The notes beneath the pieces were generated by a model. That model saw only the letters and a program-made list of their open reading frames with translations, was not told the DNA's origin and searched no databases. Of a DNA stretch of 64,000 nucleotides, positions 25,111 through 38,800 are shown one piece after another (position 1 is the stretch's first letter; the number at the start of each line of letters is the position of its first letter). The translations under genes and the position numbers were made by a program. The stretch spans positions 675,001 through 739,000 of the forward strand of contig NC_134754.1 of the NCBI RefSeq assembly GCF_050436995.1, written 5' to 3'. The DNA comes from Anticarsia gemmatalis. Its lineage: Eukaryota; Arthropoda; Insecta; Lepidoptera; Erebidae.

Positions 25111-27810
25111 ATGCAGCTGGCGTCGTATCTCCTGCTCGCTGTGATGGTCTACGGTGGAGGTGGAGTTACTAAGCCATCTGGTATGTGCTTCTAGTTTTTA
25201 TCCGTAATCTCTGTGGTGCAGTGGTTAAGGTGCTCGCCACGCCACTACCAGTGCGTCGGGAAGTCGTGGGTTCGATTCCCACAAGGAACAGATTCTGATA
25301 TTTATGCCATCCACAAATAGTTGCTTCGGGTCTGATTTTATTTTGTGTCCGTTGTTTGTATGTTTATTACAACTATTCCTAAATTTTATATTAGCCCACA
25401 CAAAAAAAATGTATCGATCGCTCTGTCGATTTGTAAAAACCGTATCAAATCCGTTCAGTAGATTTTGAGTCTATCACGATCAAACAGACAGACAGTAACA
25501 AGCTCTGTTTTATAATAAGTAGTGACAAGTGCGGACTGCTAGACAGCAAATTAGGAACTCTTGGTCCAAACGAGAGAGTATGTAGGTAACTACCACTCAG
25601 ACTTTAATTTAGGTACAACAAGACAAGACAATGAAGTAAAAACCAATAAATAACAAAGAAAACAAACATTACTATAACTATTGTAAAAAATATATATCTT
25701 TCTATATTTTCGGGACCTACTTTTACGTAGTTAGCAACTCACACACATCATTCACACCGGTAACGTACAACTAAGTTTAGCGCTTAACCTGACAGCTGAA
25801 TCTACATAACATAATACATAACGCGATGATAAAGCTATAAATATGTGGCACAACACATTGTAATCAAATCAATCACACTGACCGCGATTCTTTCGACAAC
25901 AGCCGGAAACATAACTGCATAGTCACGGAACAAAAGTCTTTCGGAAATGCGTGCCCTGTTTCATAACAATTACTATAAAACTCAATGACTGACATAAAAC
26001 GTAAGTTTTCGTATTCACCTACATGTGATGTATATGAAAGTAAATAAGTTGTGATATAATACGTATTTGCTGTACGAAAGTTTGTCTGTATCGCCGTGAC
26101 TAGTTAAACGAACTATTGGTGATGTGTTGATAGTTTGACCCTTAAGAAAATGTAGTGTTTCTTTTATAAGCACGCATCTGAAGGTACGCAATGGGGAGAA
26201 GAAATAGAATCCTATTATAACAGAGTATGCTATTCTAGTGAAGTGTAGTCTTGACTGCCTCTATGATAAATTTCATACAATACGGCAGGCAGCCCTACGG
26301 ATTGTATTTCCTGAAGCATTTTTACCGAAAAAAAATACTAAAGGACTTTTACAAACATACAAACAACGTATACAAAGTGCAACAACTATTTGTGAATCGC
26401 ATAAATATTGGTTCCATGTGGGAATCAAACCCACGACCTCTATATGCACTGGTAGTGACGTGGTGATCAAGCTAAGAGTTTATATATGGTTCAAAAATTA
26501 AAAAAAAATTAAAGAAATTGTTTAAAATAACTTTAAACAGTTACATGACCACTATATTAAATAACGTTTTCATACAAGCAGTAAAACTTGCGAACATCAT
26601 GATTTCGTGTATGCACTTTCGCGATTTCGCTTTTCATTCCAGTTCACAGTGATTTGTTAGTGAGTGTTTACGATATCGCCATGAGATGGTACTCTCAATC
26701 ACTTTCATTTAATGTTTCTACTTACATTGAGAGCAAACACGTTCGTTCAATATTTATCTTTGAGTTCTCTCTTATACAAGTAGCTACAACTGCCTCTGTT
26801 TCACAGTAGCGTGCACGACTGTTAAGCATAAGGTTTCGGGTTCGATTCCTGGGTTGGGCAAAGTATTATTGCTGTTTTCAAATTTATATTACATTATTCC
26901 TTAATTGTAGGTATTAACAGATAGAGTTACTTTCGTTTGCGTTTGTACCTAATAATATGAAAATGTAGGAATAAGTCGCTATTTTTGGAGTGCTGTGGTT
27001 GTTTTTTTAAGCAGAAGTTTCGTCATTAACTATATTTACTACTATTTATGTGACGTACAGTTTCTTTGGTTAAAGCTTACAGATTAAGATATTTCTATTT
27101 TTCTAGGTATAGAACAATTCTGGACAGACGACTACAAGGTATTCGAGCAAGTGTACGGCAAGACATCAGACCGGGATATTTACGGCGAAACACTCCCTGC
27201 ACCCGTCACATTCACTAATGAAAAGAAGAAAGATGCCTCAGAAAAGAACGAACGATACTTGATCAACTACAACGACCCTGATGCAGACCAATTTGACTCT
27301 TATAACCTAGGGGATAGATACAATAATCTATTAACAAAACAGTCGTTAAAGCTCTTTAAGAAACCAGCAACTTCTGCAATAAATTTCGTGAGCTACTCAA
27401 ATTTCAAACCGATCACACAAACGAACGACCCAGATACTTACAACTATTTAAAACATTTGGAAGAACTGAATAACGAGGAAAAATATGACTTTCCAAAAAG
27501 CATAGGAGGTTTTAAGCCTTACTTGAACTATGGAGTTACAAATCCTGAAGAAAGTGACGCTTATAAAAGTATTCAGGATATTCTGGACGCCCACGAAGCG
27601 AATAAAGGGAATAATTATAATACGGAGGAAGAGAGTAGTGTGAAATATTTAACGTATCCTAAGAATAAGAAGAAGAAGCCTCCGAGGGTGTACAATGACG
27701 TCACGAAGCCGCGGTGTGCAGGAGGCAGGTGTAGGAAGAGAGGGAACTATAGGTCTAGGAGTAGACCTTATAGGAGAACACCTACTGTTAAGACTGTTGT
27801 TGTTATTTAA
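25111..27810 (+). CDS. Secreted protein of unknown function with basic C-terminus
   Basis: Two coding exons: 25111-25180 (ending one base into a Gly codon) and 27107-27810 (stop TAA), giving 257 residues. The first exon encodes a clear signal peptide, MQLASYLLLAVMVYGGGG. The mature part begins near VTKPSGIEQFWTDDYKVFEQ and is hydrophilic, rich in Asn, Asp, Lys and Tyr, with no cysteine until the end. The C-terminal 45 residues are strongly basic: KNKKKKPPRVY, then CAGGRCRKR and RSRSRPYRRTPTV, finishing VVVI. The dibasic sites could be proprotein-convertase targets. I do not recognise a family; a cuticle, eggshell or silk-gland product or a peptide precursor are all possible. AATAAA signals lie at 28573 and 28652, the second followed by GT-rich sequence. 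Confidence 0.8.
25211..25385 (+). repeat. tRNA-derived SINE (family 1), best copy
   Basis: It has an A-box (TGGTGCAGTGGTTAAGG) and B-box (GGGTTCGATTCCC), followed by the family body with GCTTCGGGTCTGATTTTATTTTGTGTCCGTTGTTTGTATG. It lies in the intron of the secreted-protein gene. Confidence 0.75.
26328..26470 (-). repeat. tRNA-derived SINE (family 1)
   Basis: The reverse complement has GTCACTACCAGTGCATATAGAGGTCGTGGGTTTGATTCCCACATGG, then the same body as the copy at 25211 and a TTGTTTGTATGTTTGTAAAAG tail. It is in opposite orientation to that copy within the same intron. Confidence 0.75.
26785..26880 (+). repeat. tRNA-derived SINE (family 2)
   Basis: TCACAGTAGCGTGCACGACTG (A-box region) and TCGGGTTCGATTCCTGGGTTGGGCAAAGTATTATTG (B-box and body). 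It is partner to the minus copy at 9255. Confidence 0.7.
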
Positions 27811-29857
27811 TGTTTTAATGATACGGTATAGGTAAGTTATGTAAATAATAATGATCTTGATGAAATTATTATTTAGTTATTTTTGATGCTGCCAATACAC
27901 TGTTCACTACCCTGCTATTTAATTATGGAAGGTATATACAAACGAGACTTTAGATATTATCAAGATCGAGTCTTGCCCTGCCCGTACGATTATTTTGTTT
28001 TATAATTAAAACCCATCTTTTATGAAGCTAAAAGTGAAAAATAACAGGGTTAGTTAAAAACCGAGTACGTACGAGTAAACGAGTAGTATTACGTCTGTAT
28101 TCATCTGCCTGATAATAAAAATCTGATAAAAAAAATAAAAATCGATTTGAGAGAATATCAAGTTACATGTTTATAAGTCTTTAAATCAAAAGGCACCAAG
28201 TGGATTTTGGCAAAATTTGACAAATAGAAAGTTTATACCCTTGTTTAATACTGAGAGATTTTTATCCGAAGATTTTTTAAATAAAAAAAAAGAGTTAATT
28301 AAAGTAGAATTTATTGTCTCTAGTGTTTTGATATATGGAGATCTGTGATCTTTGTTATGTAACGGTTTGGTACTTATTTATTATGTATTTTTGACTATTG
28401 TGTAAGTCCTAGTTTCTTTAATTTATTCGTTTGATGAATTAATATTAATGATGCAAGTTTTTAGATCTTATGATTTATGATTTTTTTCAGACAGTATTTA
28501 TGTATTGTTTGACATTTTTAAATGCATTTTTGAATGTGTGTTATCTAAGTTTTAACAAACTATTTATCTTACAATAAAACAGATATTTTGACGTTTATTG
28601 TATAACGATTTGCGAGATCGTTCGTTTTTAATATTTCTTTCATACTTTATTAATAAAGTTGGTTAAGTGTTTTTGTTCCTTCTTGTGTCCTTTATTTTAA
28701 TTTTAATGTCCATAAAATAAAAATTACGTTGGAAACCTACGCTTACTATAGTCACTTGGTGCGTACCATAACTTCATAATCAAATCAAATCATTTGTTCA
28801 TTTAAATGATTTATTGGTATTATTTAAATGATTTGATTTAATTTAATGTGTCTGAAGAAAAAGTCAAACAAAAAACCACAAAAGGAGTTACAGAGACGTT
28901 ACAATGTCTGTATTCTTCTCTTCTGTAAATAATATAATTCCAAGTTAAACAAACAGACTATTTAAAACGTAATTTTAATACTTAATAACAAATATATTTC
29001 TATTAACAATTACGTTGTGTAATCTTTTTTATCAAATTTTCACAAGAAAATAAGCAAAAGAGATTACTTTTTTACTGCATTTTCACCCTTTGCTTCAACG
29101 AGCCAACCTTATATACCTTCACACAGGCAGAGATTAAAATAAATAAATAAAATTGTCTAATAAATAAATAACAACAATGCGTCCTCAGTTGTTATTTAAA
29201 TAGAAGACAATTTATAACAAAAATAAATAAATAATTCTCATTAATAATTTGTGGCATGCATAATTTACAAATAATAAATCAAATAAGAAATTTGCGAAAT
29301 TGAACAATATAAAATTTTTTATAGGATTTTCATAGTACATTACAATTTGCTGAACTATGCAAGTGTTTAAGAATGTCCATTAAATTATATTTAGGGAAGA
29401 GGAAATATTTAGAGGACATTCTCAAAAGCTTACATTTGCTAAAAGTTAGTTAGTAGAACAGAAAAAGCTGGCGCATAAATTGGATGTTCTCTTAGCAGAT
29501 ATAAAATTACTACCTTTGGTTTAAGCAACAACCGGCATTCTCATTTTTGTTCGGGTCTTGAAGCGTATGCTATTTAAATATGGCGTGGTTAGTAACGTTT
29601 ACCTTATTCTATGGACATGCTTTTTCATGCAAAATATTACGAAATAAGGGTGATTGTTTTTTATATATTTTACCCAGTTCCTATTAGAGGATTTTATCTG
29701 CTATGTAGCAATCGAGGTTCAAATTAATATAATTGTTTCATATTTAACCACACCATTAACTCAAAATAGCATAAAATATACTTTTTTGTGGTGCAAACTC
29801 GGCACTGAAATTACCATAAAGTGCTTTCATACAAAAGACATAAACGCGTTCTCGACA
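27811..29857. other. 3' UTR of secreted-protein gene and spacer
   Basis: The 3' UTR of the secreted-protein gene probably ends near 28680 (AATAAA at 28652-28657 with a GT-rich tail). From 28680 to 29857 there is AT-rich sequence that includes the 3' UTR of the minus-strand membrane-protein gene; its poly(A) site was not pinned down. Confidence 0.45.
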
Positions 29858-32800
29858 TCAATAAATAAAGTTGGGATTGGTATCACTCTGCCTCGTGTGT
29901 CCATTGGCTATGAGGTTCACGGTACTTCTGGTCTTCATCTTGTTGTCTTGGATGCTCTGCAGCAAGAAGGGAGGGGCTGTCGTCTGCTGCCGGTGCTGGC
30001 GGTTGTCCAGCTCGTGGATCAGCTCCTCTACGAACTGCCCACCCGTCTGCCTGGAGAAATAATAGTGTTAGAAAGTGTCTTTGATAATATCATTGAGAGG
30101 ATACATACGGTTTTCTACAAAATAGAGTATAACAATATACACAAACAATTAGCCTTGTAATACTGATATATTAGGTTTCTGACTTAAAAAGGCATACCAA
30201 GTAGAGCTATACTAGATAACTAATTAACATACTTATATACTTCTTAAAAAATACTTAAATTTTTTTGATTTTGATTTAAAATTTTACATACAACAATTTT
30301 TTAATAGGGGGAATCAGAAATTGAAATCTGAAGGTTCATCAGTGAGTACAATAAGTACAAATAGTTTATAATTTAATGATAGCAAAGTTTAAGAAGAAAA
30401 AATATCATCATTAATTTTAAGCTGTCCATTTACCCTACAAAAGTATTGCGAAGAAATTCAATATTGAAAAGGGCACATGTCTTATATCTTAAAAAATATA
30501 GTTACATCCTTTTTAAAATTGTTTACATTAGTCAATGCTGTTCATCATACATTGTAGTAATACAAATAAAAATCTTCAATGTTATGATTCACATACTCAA
30601 TACTGATATCTATTGCTTATCGTAAAAGAATGTACACGTCATAATAATGACTAACTGATATTTATGTAACAATAAAGTCGAGTAGTTGCAGTTAAAATGC
30701 TTATAAATGACATTTTATAAATTAATGTACCGTAAAACGGGGTGAATAGAATTCGCGGGGTGAATAGAAAAAAAATCAGGAAAGTTTTCAAGCCCAATGT
30801 TTGAGTACTCCTCGTTTAAGAATTTTGTTCAAATTTGAAATGATTACACGTCGATATTACTTCTCTGCGGTGTCATAATTGTTTAAATGTTTAAATTGAT
30901 ATTTATACCCAAAAAATTGCTTCAAAGTCAACCGTCCTCGAATGCCTTAATGGTCCATACATTTTTTTCAAAACTTTGGATTTAAAGTGGAATTTCTTTT
31001 CTAATGAGTTGTTTAGAGTGTTTATCTCTTTAGGTGTATATTTATCTATAAAGATACAATATTGTTAACTGAAAAAACGTTTTAAAACACAATTTTTCCA
31101 TTCACCCCTTTGGTCGTTTCGATTCACCCCTATCGCTGGGTGAATAGAAATTGACCATTTTTTTAATGAAATATCGTAAAACTATGCATAAGTATTTTTG
31201 GACAAATATGGTTTTAACTCTTTCTTCATGGCGCCGGACATGATATAAAACAACCTGACAATAAAAATAACAAGTTATTCGCTACAAATTTTTAGGACAA
31301 AGTTGAAAATTGTTTCTATTCACCCCGTTTTACGATACATTCTTGTTAATGACACGGGAGTGTGTTGTCGTCCTGGTATATAACACATCGGCTTATTACC
31401 TTATTAATATAAAAATACGTTAAAGTTTGTGAGTATGTATGTATGTACTTATGTTACTCTTTCATGCAAAAACTACAGAACGTGTATTGGTATATATATT
31501 ATATTGTTTATAATCTCTATACGCTAGTTCCTAGTATGAAAATAAAATAAAATCTTTGCATCTGGTATCTGATTCTAATTCAAATAGAAATAAAATATTT
31601 GGAAAATTGTAAATAACTTCAGGAAATTGACAGGAGTGAAGAAATCACTTTAAAATATTTTTCATTGGACGATTAACAAAGGCATGGCAAATTTTATTTG
31701 AGCAAAAGCCTTCAAGTTTTGAATAACTTCTTACAATGACATTCCACTTTGTTCGTACCGACTGCATTACGGAGATTGTTTACATAATATCTTTGCCGCG
31801 GTTAACCGCAATATGCAATTTATATGAAACGATAAAAATAATAGATATTTAATATTTTACGCTTTATTGAAACAATTGATGACTTTGTAATAGAGGGTCT
31901 TTACGCTGTTAACGGATGGGTGAAATGGTAAGTGATCTTTACTGCGGTCTGTCTCTGGATGGGCGATCTTAGGGCGTATTGATCAATTATAATTTGTTGT
32001 GTTAGAATATGAATGTACGTTTCAAATAGATTCGTATTTTTTATTTATTGATGAAATAAAAGTGATTTTAAATACTTGTTGCTTTACTCGTTTGTTTAAA
32101 AAAAATACGAAATACACACATATAAAATAAAATTACATTTAAATATACTTGTATAAGGCGGTCAGAAACTAATTAAAATTACTCGATTTAGAATTTTTTT
32201 TTCTATTAAGCTTATTATCTGGGCATATAGTAACTAGATCATATTAAAATATTCGTTTAAACCCTTATTTCATGTTATTCTTGTACACACATACACACAT
32301 TCGACAGGCAGTGTCATATACCTTATATTAATTTGTACTTTGTTTTGAAAATTTTACGATCAATAGCTCCTTATCACCTCTAGACAATGGTAAATATTTT
32401 TTTTTTATGCAGCCACAGCACATGTTAAACGCAATTCAGATGCCTTACTACTAACCCCCGGTTTCTGAGGTACATTTAGCAGTAGTTTGTCTACTCAATA
32501 TCGTTTAAACTCATATAAAAAAGTTCGAATGCATAAACTACCGCTAAATGTACTTCAGAAACCGGGCACAAGTAGTTACGAGTTCCTAGCTATACACTAG
32601 CGAGTATCATGTACAAAGGTAGACGACCTCATCGTAGTTGTGTGTCATCAAGTGTGCGTTGTTGATGCGTTAAAAAATTCTTCATACGCCTTTCAGCGGC
32701 TTATGAGCATACCTAAACACAGTTTCTAAAAACTAAGAAGAACTAGAAAGAAGGCGAAGATTACTTATATCTCGCCAACAAGCTGTGTAGCTTGGCGAGG

Positions 32801-35800
32801 AGAATACATGCAAAACAATATTTTGTATTTTATATGAATAAATGACTTAAAAAAAAAAAAAACTTATAATAGGTTTTTAAGCTCAAATCACAAAGAAATG
32901 ACAGCGATGCACAGTTACATTATCAAATAATTCTTAACTTTATGAACATAATGATGAGACTATAAGGCTGATTTTAGTCTTACGCCGACGGCACGCGTAC
33001 CGTCAGCACTTATTCCCGGGATATATGAACTTCTAGGAAGCGTTATTAAATGACGCGTAGCTATCAGCGCGCATGGTGGTCAGCGCCGATAGCTGCTTTC
33101 ATAGGCGGTCAGTACGATACTGATACGCGCTGAGCTATGAGCGCTGACGGTAAGCGTGAGACTTAAATCAGCCTAAACATTTGAAAAACTCGAAAAGTTC
33201 ACTGTTGCCGGTAGAATAAACAGTCGCGTGGCCACGCTATCTTGCCCGTTGCTGGCGGCCGCTGACAGTCGCTGCACGCTCATATGAGTCTCGGTGTGAT
33301 GTGAGCCTTATACGCATAAGCCATTCCAGTCACTTGGATAACAGTTTCTCTAAATGGCTATTCACCTCATATGATACACAAGATGTTAAATCCAAGTTAT
33401 ATCATAATATGAGTAACTATAATATTGGGTTATATAATATTGGCTGTCCTGAACCTAATACTAGTGTAAGGGGTAATAATGTATTTCTCTGCATGTACTT
33501 CTATATAACCACTGTAGTTTAAAATATTCGAATGTTGTGTATAATTGGCCTTCAGATTTGATTAGTAAATGAGACAAGGATTGTTGTTATTCCCTGATCT
33601 GCATTCTATAACTATACCTATTCTATGAAATAAAATAACATCTATAAGAAAGAAGAAGCAGGTAGATTAAACAGGGCTGTTCTTCCGTACCGCTCGTGAT
33701 GTGGGTGATGGTGCCTGCCGCTCTCGACGTCTGACTGCGAGTCCTGGCCCTGGTACATGGAGTACCCGCGCCGGGACAGCTCCTCGTCGGGAGACAGCGC
33801 CGGGTTGTGGAATGCGTGGTTCTTGTCGTTGTCCATTCTTAGTTTCCTGGAATTTGTGAAGTTGGGTGTCAGGATTATTATTGAATAAAGGTTAAAAATT
33901 GACTAATACTTATTATCTGCAATATCTATAAACAATGATTAAATAATGTCATTTTTTTACTTGGTGTCAGTTTCAGCAATAAGCATGTTGAGGTAATCTC
34001 TGAATGTATAGTCATTGAAATAAAAGTTTATCAAACGTCGTTCTTTCTTCTAAAGTACCTTATGAGGTCTAACGTAATTTATGGTCATCATCATTATCCT
34101 GTAAGGCTTCTATGTGTAATGAGCTTTATAAAAATAGCTCGATCGAGTCTACAGGTCGGATTTGTGTGATAAACAGGAGTGGTTACTGTGGCGACCTATT
34201 TATTAGTAGATGCTCAAGTTTTTTCTGACTATTTTGAACTAGCTGACTTGCGCAACTTTACTTGCATCACATGACAAGAGAGAATGGGTCATAATTTTCC
34301 CCGTTTTTTTAACATTTTTCGTTGGCGCTTCGCTCCTAATGTTCGTAGCGTAATGTGATATAACTATATAGCCTTCCTCAATAAATAAGCTGTCCAACAG
34401 TTAAATAATTTTTCAATTCGCATCAGTAGTTCCTGAGATTAGCGCATTCAAACAAACAAACTCTTCAGCTTCATAATATTAGTAACATCATCATTGGCCT
34501 GTGTCCATCTATTGCAGATGATTCAGGTGGCGTCAGATAGAGGAATATTTGTTACAAAGTAACATCTTCGTTCGTGACTTAAAAGACCTATGCCTATTTA
34601 ATTAGTATAGATAAGTGACTATTAGTAAACTATCAGACACTTACTGTACTCTCAGCCGCGAGCTGTTCTGCATGTCTGCGAGTTTCTTCTTGACACTGCT
34701 GAGCTGACAGCACATGACTAGCACGACAATGAGCAGAACCACCCACGCGCCGCCGAACACGCCCGCTAGAATGTAGATCTGGTCTTGTTCGTTCTAGAAG
34801 ATAAATAATAATATACCACATTATGACCTGTCATGTGCCCACGTCAATTCCGAATCTCTAGCCTAGACTTTGAATTGTTTTGTCCAAATAAAAGTACTCT
34901 TTGTGTTTATAAAAAACAATATTTAAGAAAACTTGAGTATACTCTTAGCTCATTTTCACTATGGGTGTTTACGCTGTTCATGAACAGTAGTTCAACCGAG
35001 ATTGTTTATTTATTTATTGTGGTACAAGAAACATACACTATAATTATTCTTATTCTTATCGTATAGTTAGTGGTCAACCTAGTGTCAAAGTTGTTCAAGC
35101 CGCCCGAAGGCCTTTGACGTGGCTTAACGACTGTTATCTTAATTGACAACAACCGGGACCGACTTTTTACGTGCTGTCCGAAGCACGGAGACGCCCAGCT
35201 CAAATACCACTATGCGGTCACCCATCTATGGAATGACCGCGCCAAGGTTTGCTTAACCAACAGATCGTTTACCGACCGGTGAGCGCAACTGGCTATGGGC
35301 GCCTATAATTATTTCACATAATGTTACAATGAGAAACTTTAGTTAACACTATCAATAATAAAGTTTCTAATAACTGAATTGCACTCGGAGAAAAGTGACA
35401 CAAAATATTCTCAAAACTGTCATTGTGCTCATAGCAAATTTCAACATCTGAATACACAAATCAAATTGTAACAAATAATCTAGTTCCTTACCATGGTTCA
35501 CACAATCACTTTAACAAAAAAAAATATCGCGATGAATTGAGAACCTCCTTTTTGAAGTCGGTTAATAATCAAGAAGAAATTCACATCAAATAAAATACAG
35601 ACAGAGACACACCAACGCGTAAACAACAACTAATTGGTTTTACAAACAAACGACAGTTAAGAACAAAACGAGGGTAGATAAAGAAGTAGGTGAATGAGTT
35701 GATAACTGACACAACACGATAATAAAGTTTTTTTTTTGTTTAGTTTAGACTGGTTTTCCCATTCTATCTCTCGATTAATTAAAAATATTTTTGGGAAAAA

Positions 35801-38800
35801 GACGTTTCCCAGAAATATAGTGGTTTCCCAAAAAGTATTTTTCTCTATAAATGGTTTAAGGTTTTAATGTAACTGGACATACATACATACATCCACTTTG
35901 ACATGTTCGATTGTCCCTTTGTATGAAAATATTTATTTTTTGCCGTACAAGTCGCGATAGTTTAAATTCGTGAAGGTATAGTCCCTCTTCAAACAGTGCT
36001 AGCGTGATGACAAGTTAATTAATCCATTACTCACGGCAAAACTATGTTATCTACAAGCACATTATATTTAGCCGATGTAGTCATCGTTGTTAGCTGAAAG
36101 TATGATTAGGCGAGTTTGTTTTGAAAACCTATAACGCAATATAATCATTGGATGTCGCTTAGACTAAATTAATGTCTAAAAATGTGGGTTAAGCAACCCT
36201 TTATGCGGCCATTCCATAGATGGGTGACCGCATAGTGCTATTGGAATGTATTTGAACTAAGCGGCTACGTACTTTGGAGGGCATAAAATCGTTAAACCAT
36301 GGCAAAGACTTTTCGGGCAGCTTGAACAACTTTGACACTAGGTTGACCACTAACCATAACATAAAAAAAAATCTGGGAAGTCTTTCCACGTGGGCGAAGT
36401 CGCAGGCAGAAACCTAGTAATTTATCAATATAATTTTTTTGGATTTTGGATGAATGTAGTAAATATAGTATCTCTAGTATTTCTACAAAAATATTGGTCT
36501 AATCTCTCATGATCCCACGAAATGTTCACCCACCTGAATATTTCTTAAGATGGTATACAAACATTGGTAACTAGATAAAGAAGTTTTATGACAAATTGAT
36601 AAATATCGATAACAGACCGTCGTGATAAAGATTTTTATTATCTTGGAAATTCCTTGAAACGGACACGTTGGTCGGCATTTTATCATACTCATATTGGAAC
36701 TAGCTGACCTCTGCTGAACTTCACTCGCGTAAAAAGTTTCACAATCTGTTAGCCGTCAGTCGAATTTTTGTAAAAAAATAGTATCCATGTTTGATCAATT
36801 ATTTTTAGATATCTCTATGTCTTAAACTAAATGATTGCTTGCTGATTTTACTAGACAAATTCGACGACATTGTGTGAGTTATGATCATAGCGACGAACGA
36901 AATGAAGGTAGGTACCTTGTCGAGTGAGATTGGCGGCAACGTCGCACGACTTTTACCGATGTCGCTGACGACAAATGTCGCAGGTTATTAGTATTTATTT
37001 TTACGTTTTCCAGACCGTAGGCCGTAATAACGCAAAAAGATACTTTGTTTGGCTCTTCTGCTTAAATCGGCGTTTATCAAAAAAATATAAGGTTCCTATT
37101 TATAAGACAAGGTCGAGGGCCTCTATCCACACATTCACGAACTCCCAGAGGTTCTCAACGGATCATAGATTTAGAGACACTGTCTTAGTATACCCCTAAC
37201 AGACAGACAAACTATCACACTTATATGTATTTGTAGGGAACTGTGGATTCATTGAATCAATACCCTGATATAATTAAGGTTGTAAATGTTATCTGTTTGT
37301 ATCTGATATCTTTGATTAAAATGGAAAATATTCAAATATTAGGACGCAAAGCTTTGATTCCGGTGAAATATGTAATCTGTCAATTTCTTTGAACTAATGA
37401 TAAAGAAGGAATTAAGTATTTCCGGCTTTCACTCGTACCTATACCGGGGTTTTGGGCTTGGAGACTAGCCAAAACCAGTTGGAACCATGGCTAATGCAAC
37501 CCGTGCCGGTATGTTAAACAAACTTAAGGAAAATGCGTCAACCGGTTTATCCTTTATATACTATAGTTAGTATTTATTTATCAATATTGATTAACCCATA
37601 GCGAGTTGCGCTCACCGGTCAATAAACGATCTGTGGGTGAAGCAACCGTTGGCGCGGTCATTCCATAGATGGGTGACCGCATAGTGGTATTTGAACTGGG
37701 CGTCTCCGTGCTTCGGAGGGCACGTAAAAAGTCGGTCCCGGTTGTTGTCGATTAAGATAACAGTCGTTAAGCCACGTCAAAGGCCTTCGGGCGGCTTGAA
37801 CAACTTTGACACTAGGTTGACCACAAACCATACGATAAGAAGAAGAATATTGATTAACAGTGGGTTAGAGGCGTTCACTTCATACAAATTCAAGAAGCAA
37901 AATAAACATATCCTATAGGGGTAGGCAAAGACAATCGATACGATTCTTACGAATTTCATTGCCTTATTCACATACATCCAAAAATCTGAACAATATTTCT
38001 GTATTTTATTTATGTATGTAATATGATAACACTTGGATTTGTTTGTTTGTATAATATCATACAAACAACAAACGTGCAAATGTGTGTATGTGTGAGTGAT
38101 CGCGTGTTGATATTGGCCACTCATGCATTTAGTATTTCTTTGTATTGATTATTCTGCTGTAAATAAGGTCGAAGGAATGACAAGTGCTTGTTATTTTTTT
38201 TTAACAAAAAATAACTATTCCTATATTTAGAAAGGTCTTCGTACCTTCTACAGCTTATGTCCTTAATTACTTATTTAATAATGAAATATTTACCAACTTG
38301 TACATAATTTAGAATGTTTCCCGTTTGACCGCGAATTTCTCGAAAACTTTTTTCATATTTTCATGGCATATATACCTACTATTTAAAACTGGTTTACTGA
38401 CAAACGCACAAACGTTATAATGTGGTTATAATAATGTTCAGTTATTTTTTTATAATTAGTGTTACAGTATACTATTTAGAAACGTTTTACAAATTTAACA
38501 CATTTTATTTTCTTCTAGTTAAATGTAGGTATTCTACAATTAGACTTCCTGAAGATATTTTGTATAAAAGAATTATCTTAAAATATCTCGTCTAATCAGA
38601 AAACGGTGATTCATAATCTTGAGCCTAGCTACAAAAATTTATTCCGACGTGACGCTTATTATTATTTCAGTGTAATTTAAAATTAAAATTACGTATAAAA
38701 AGGAGAGTTTTATTATTAAAAGTGAACGTAAAGTGAGTTTAATTATTAATAATATCCGTATTTTATAAAACATCTGTACATAATCTAAAATCCGTGATTT

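Noticed and set aside
29654..30160. 168-codon plus-strand frame
   Set aside because: It is the antisense shadow of the last coding exon of the membrane-protein gene; the minus frame has splice support and consistent phase.
33173..33283. Minus-strand 36-codon frame MSVQRLSAAASNGQDS... in a GC-rich patch
   Set aside because: It has no splice sites of suitable phase, its stop lies at the edge of a MITE, and it is not needed for the gene model.
35492..35494. Second ATG|GTAAGG that could serve as an alternative first exon of the membrane-protein gene
   Set aside because: The sequence upstream on the minus strand (CCGACTTCAAAAAGGAGGTTCTC) is a common lepidopteran transposon stretch, and no promoter signal is near. 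The site at 39460 is better supported.
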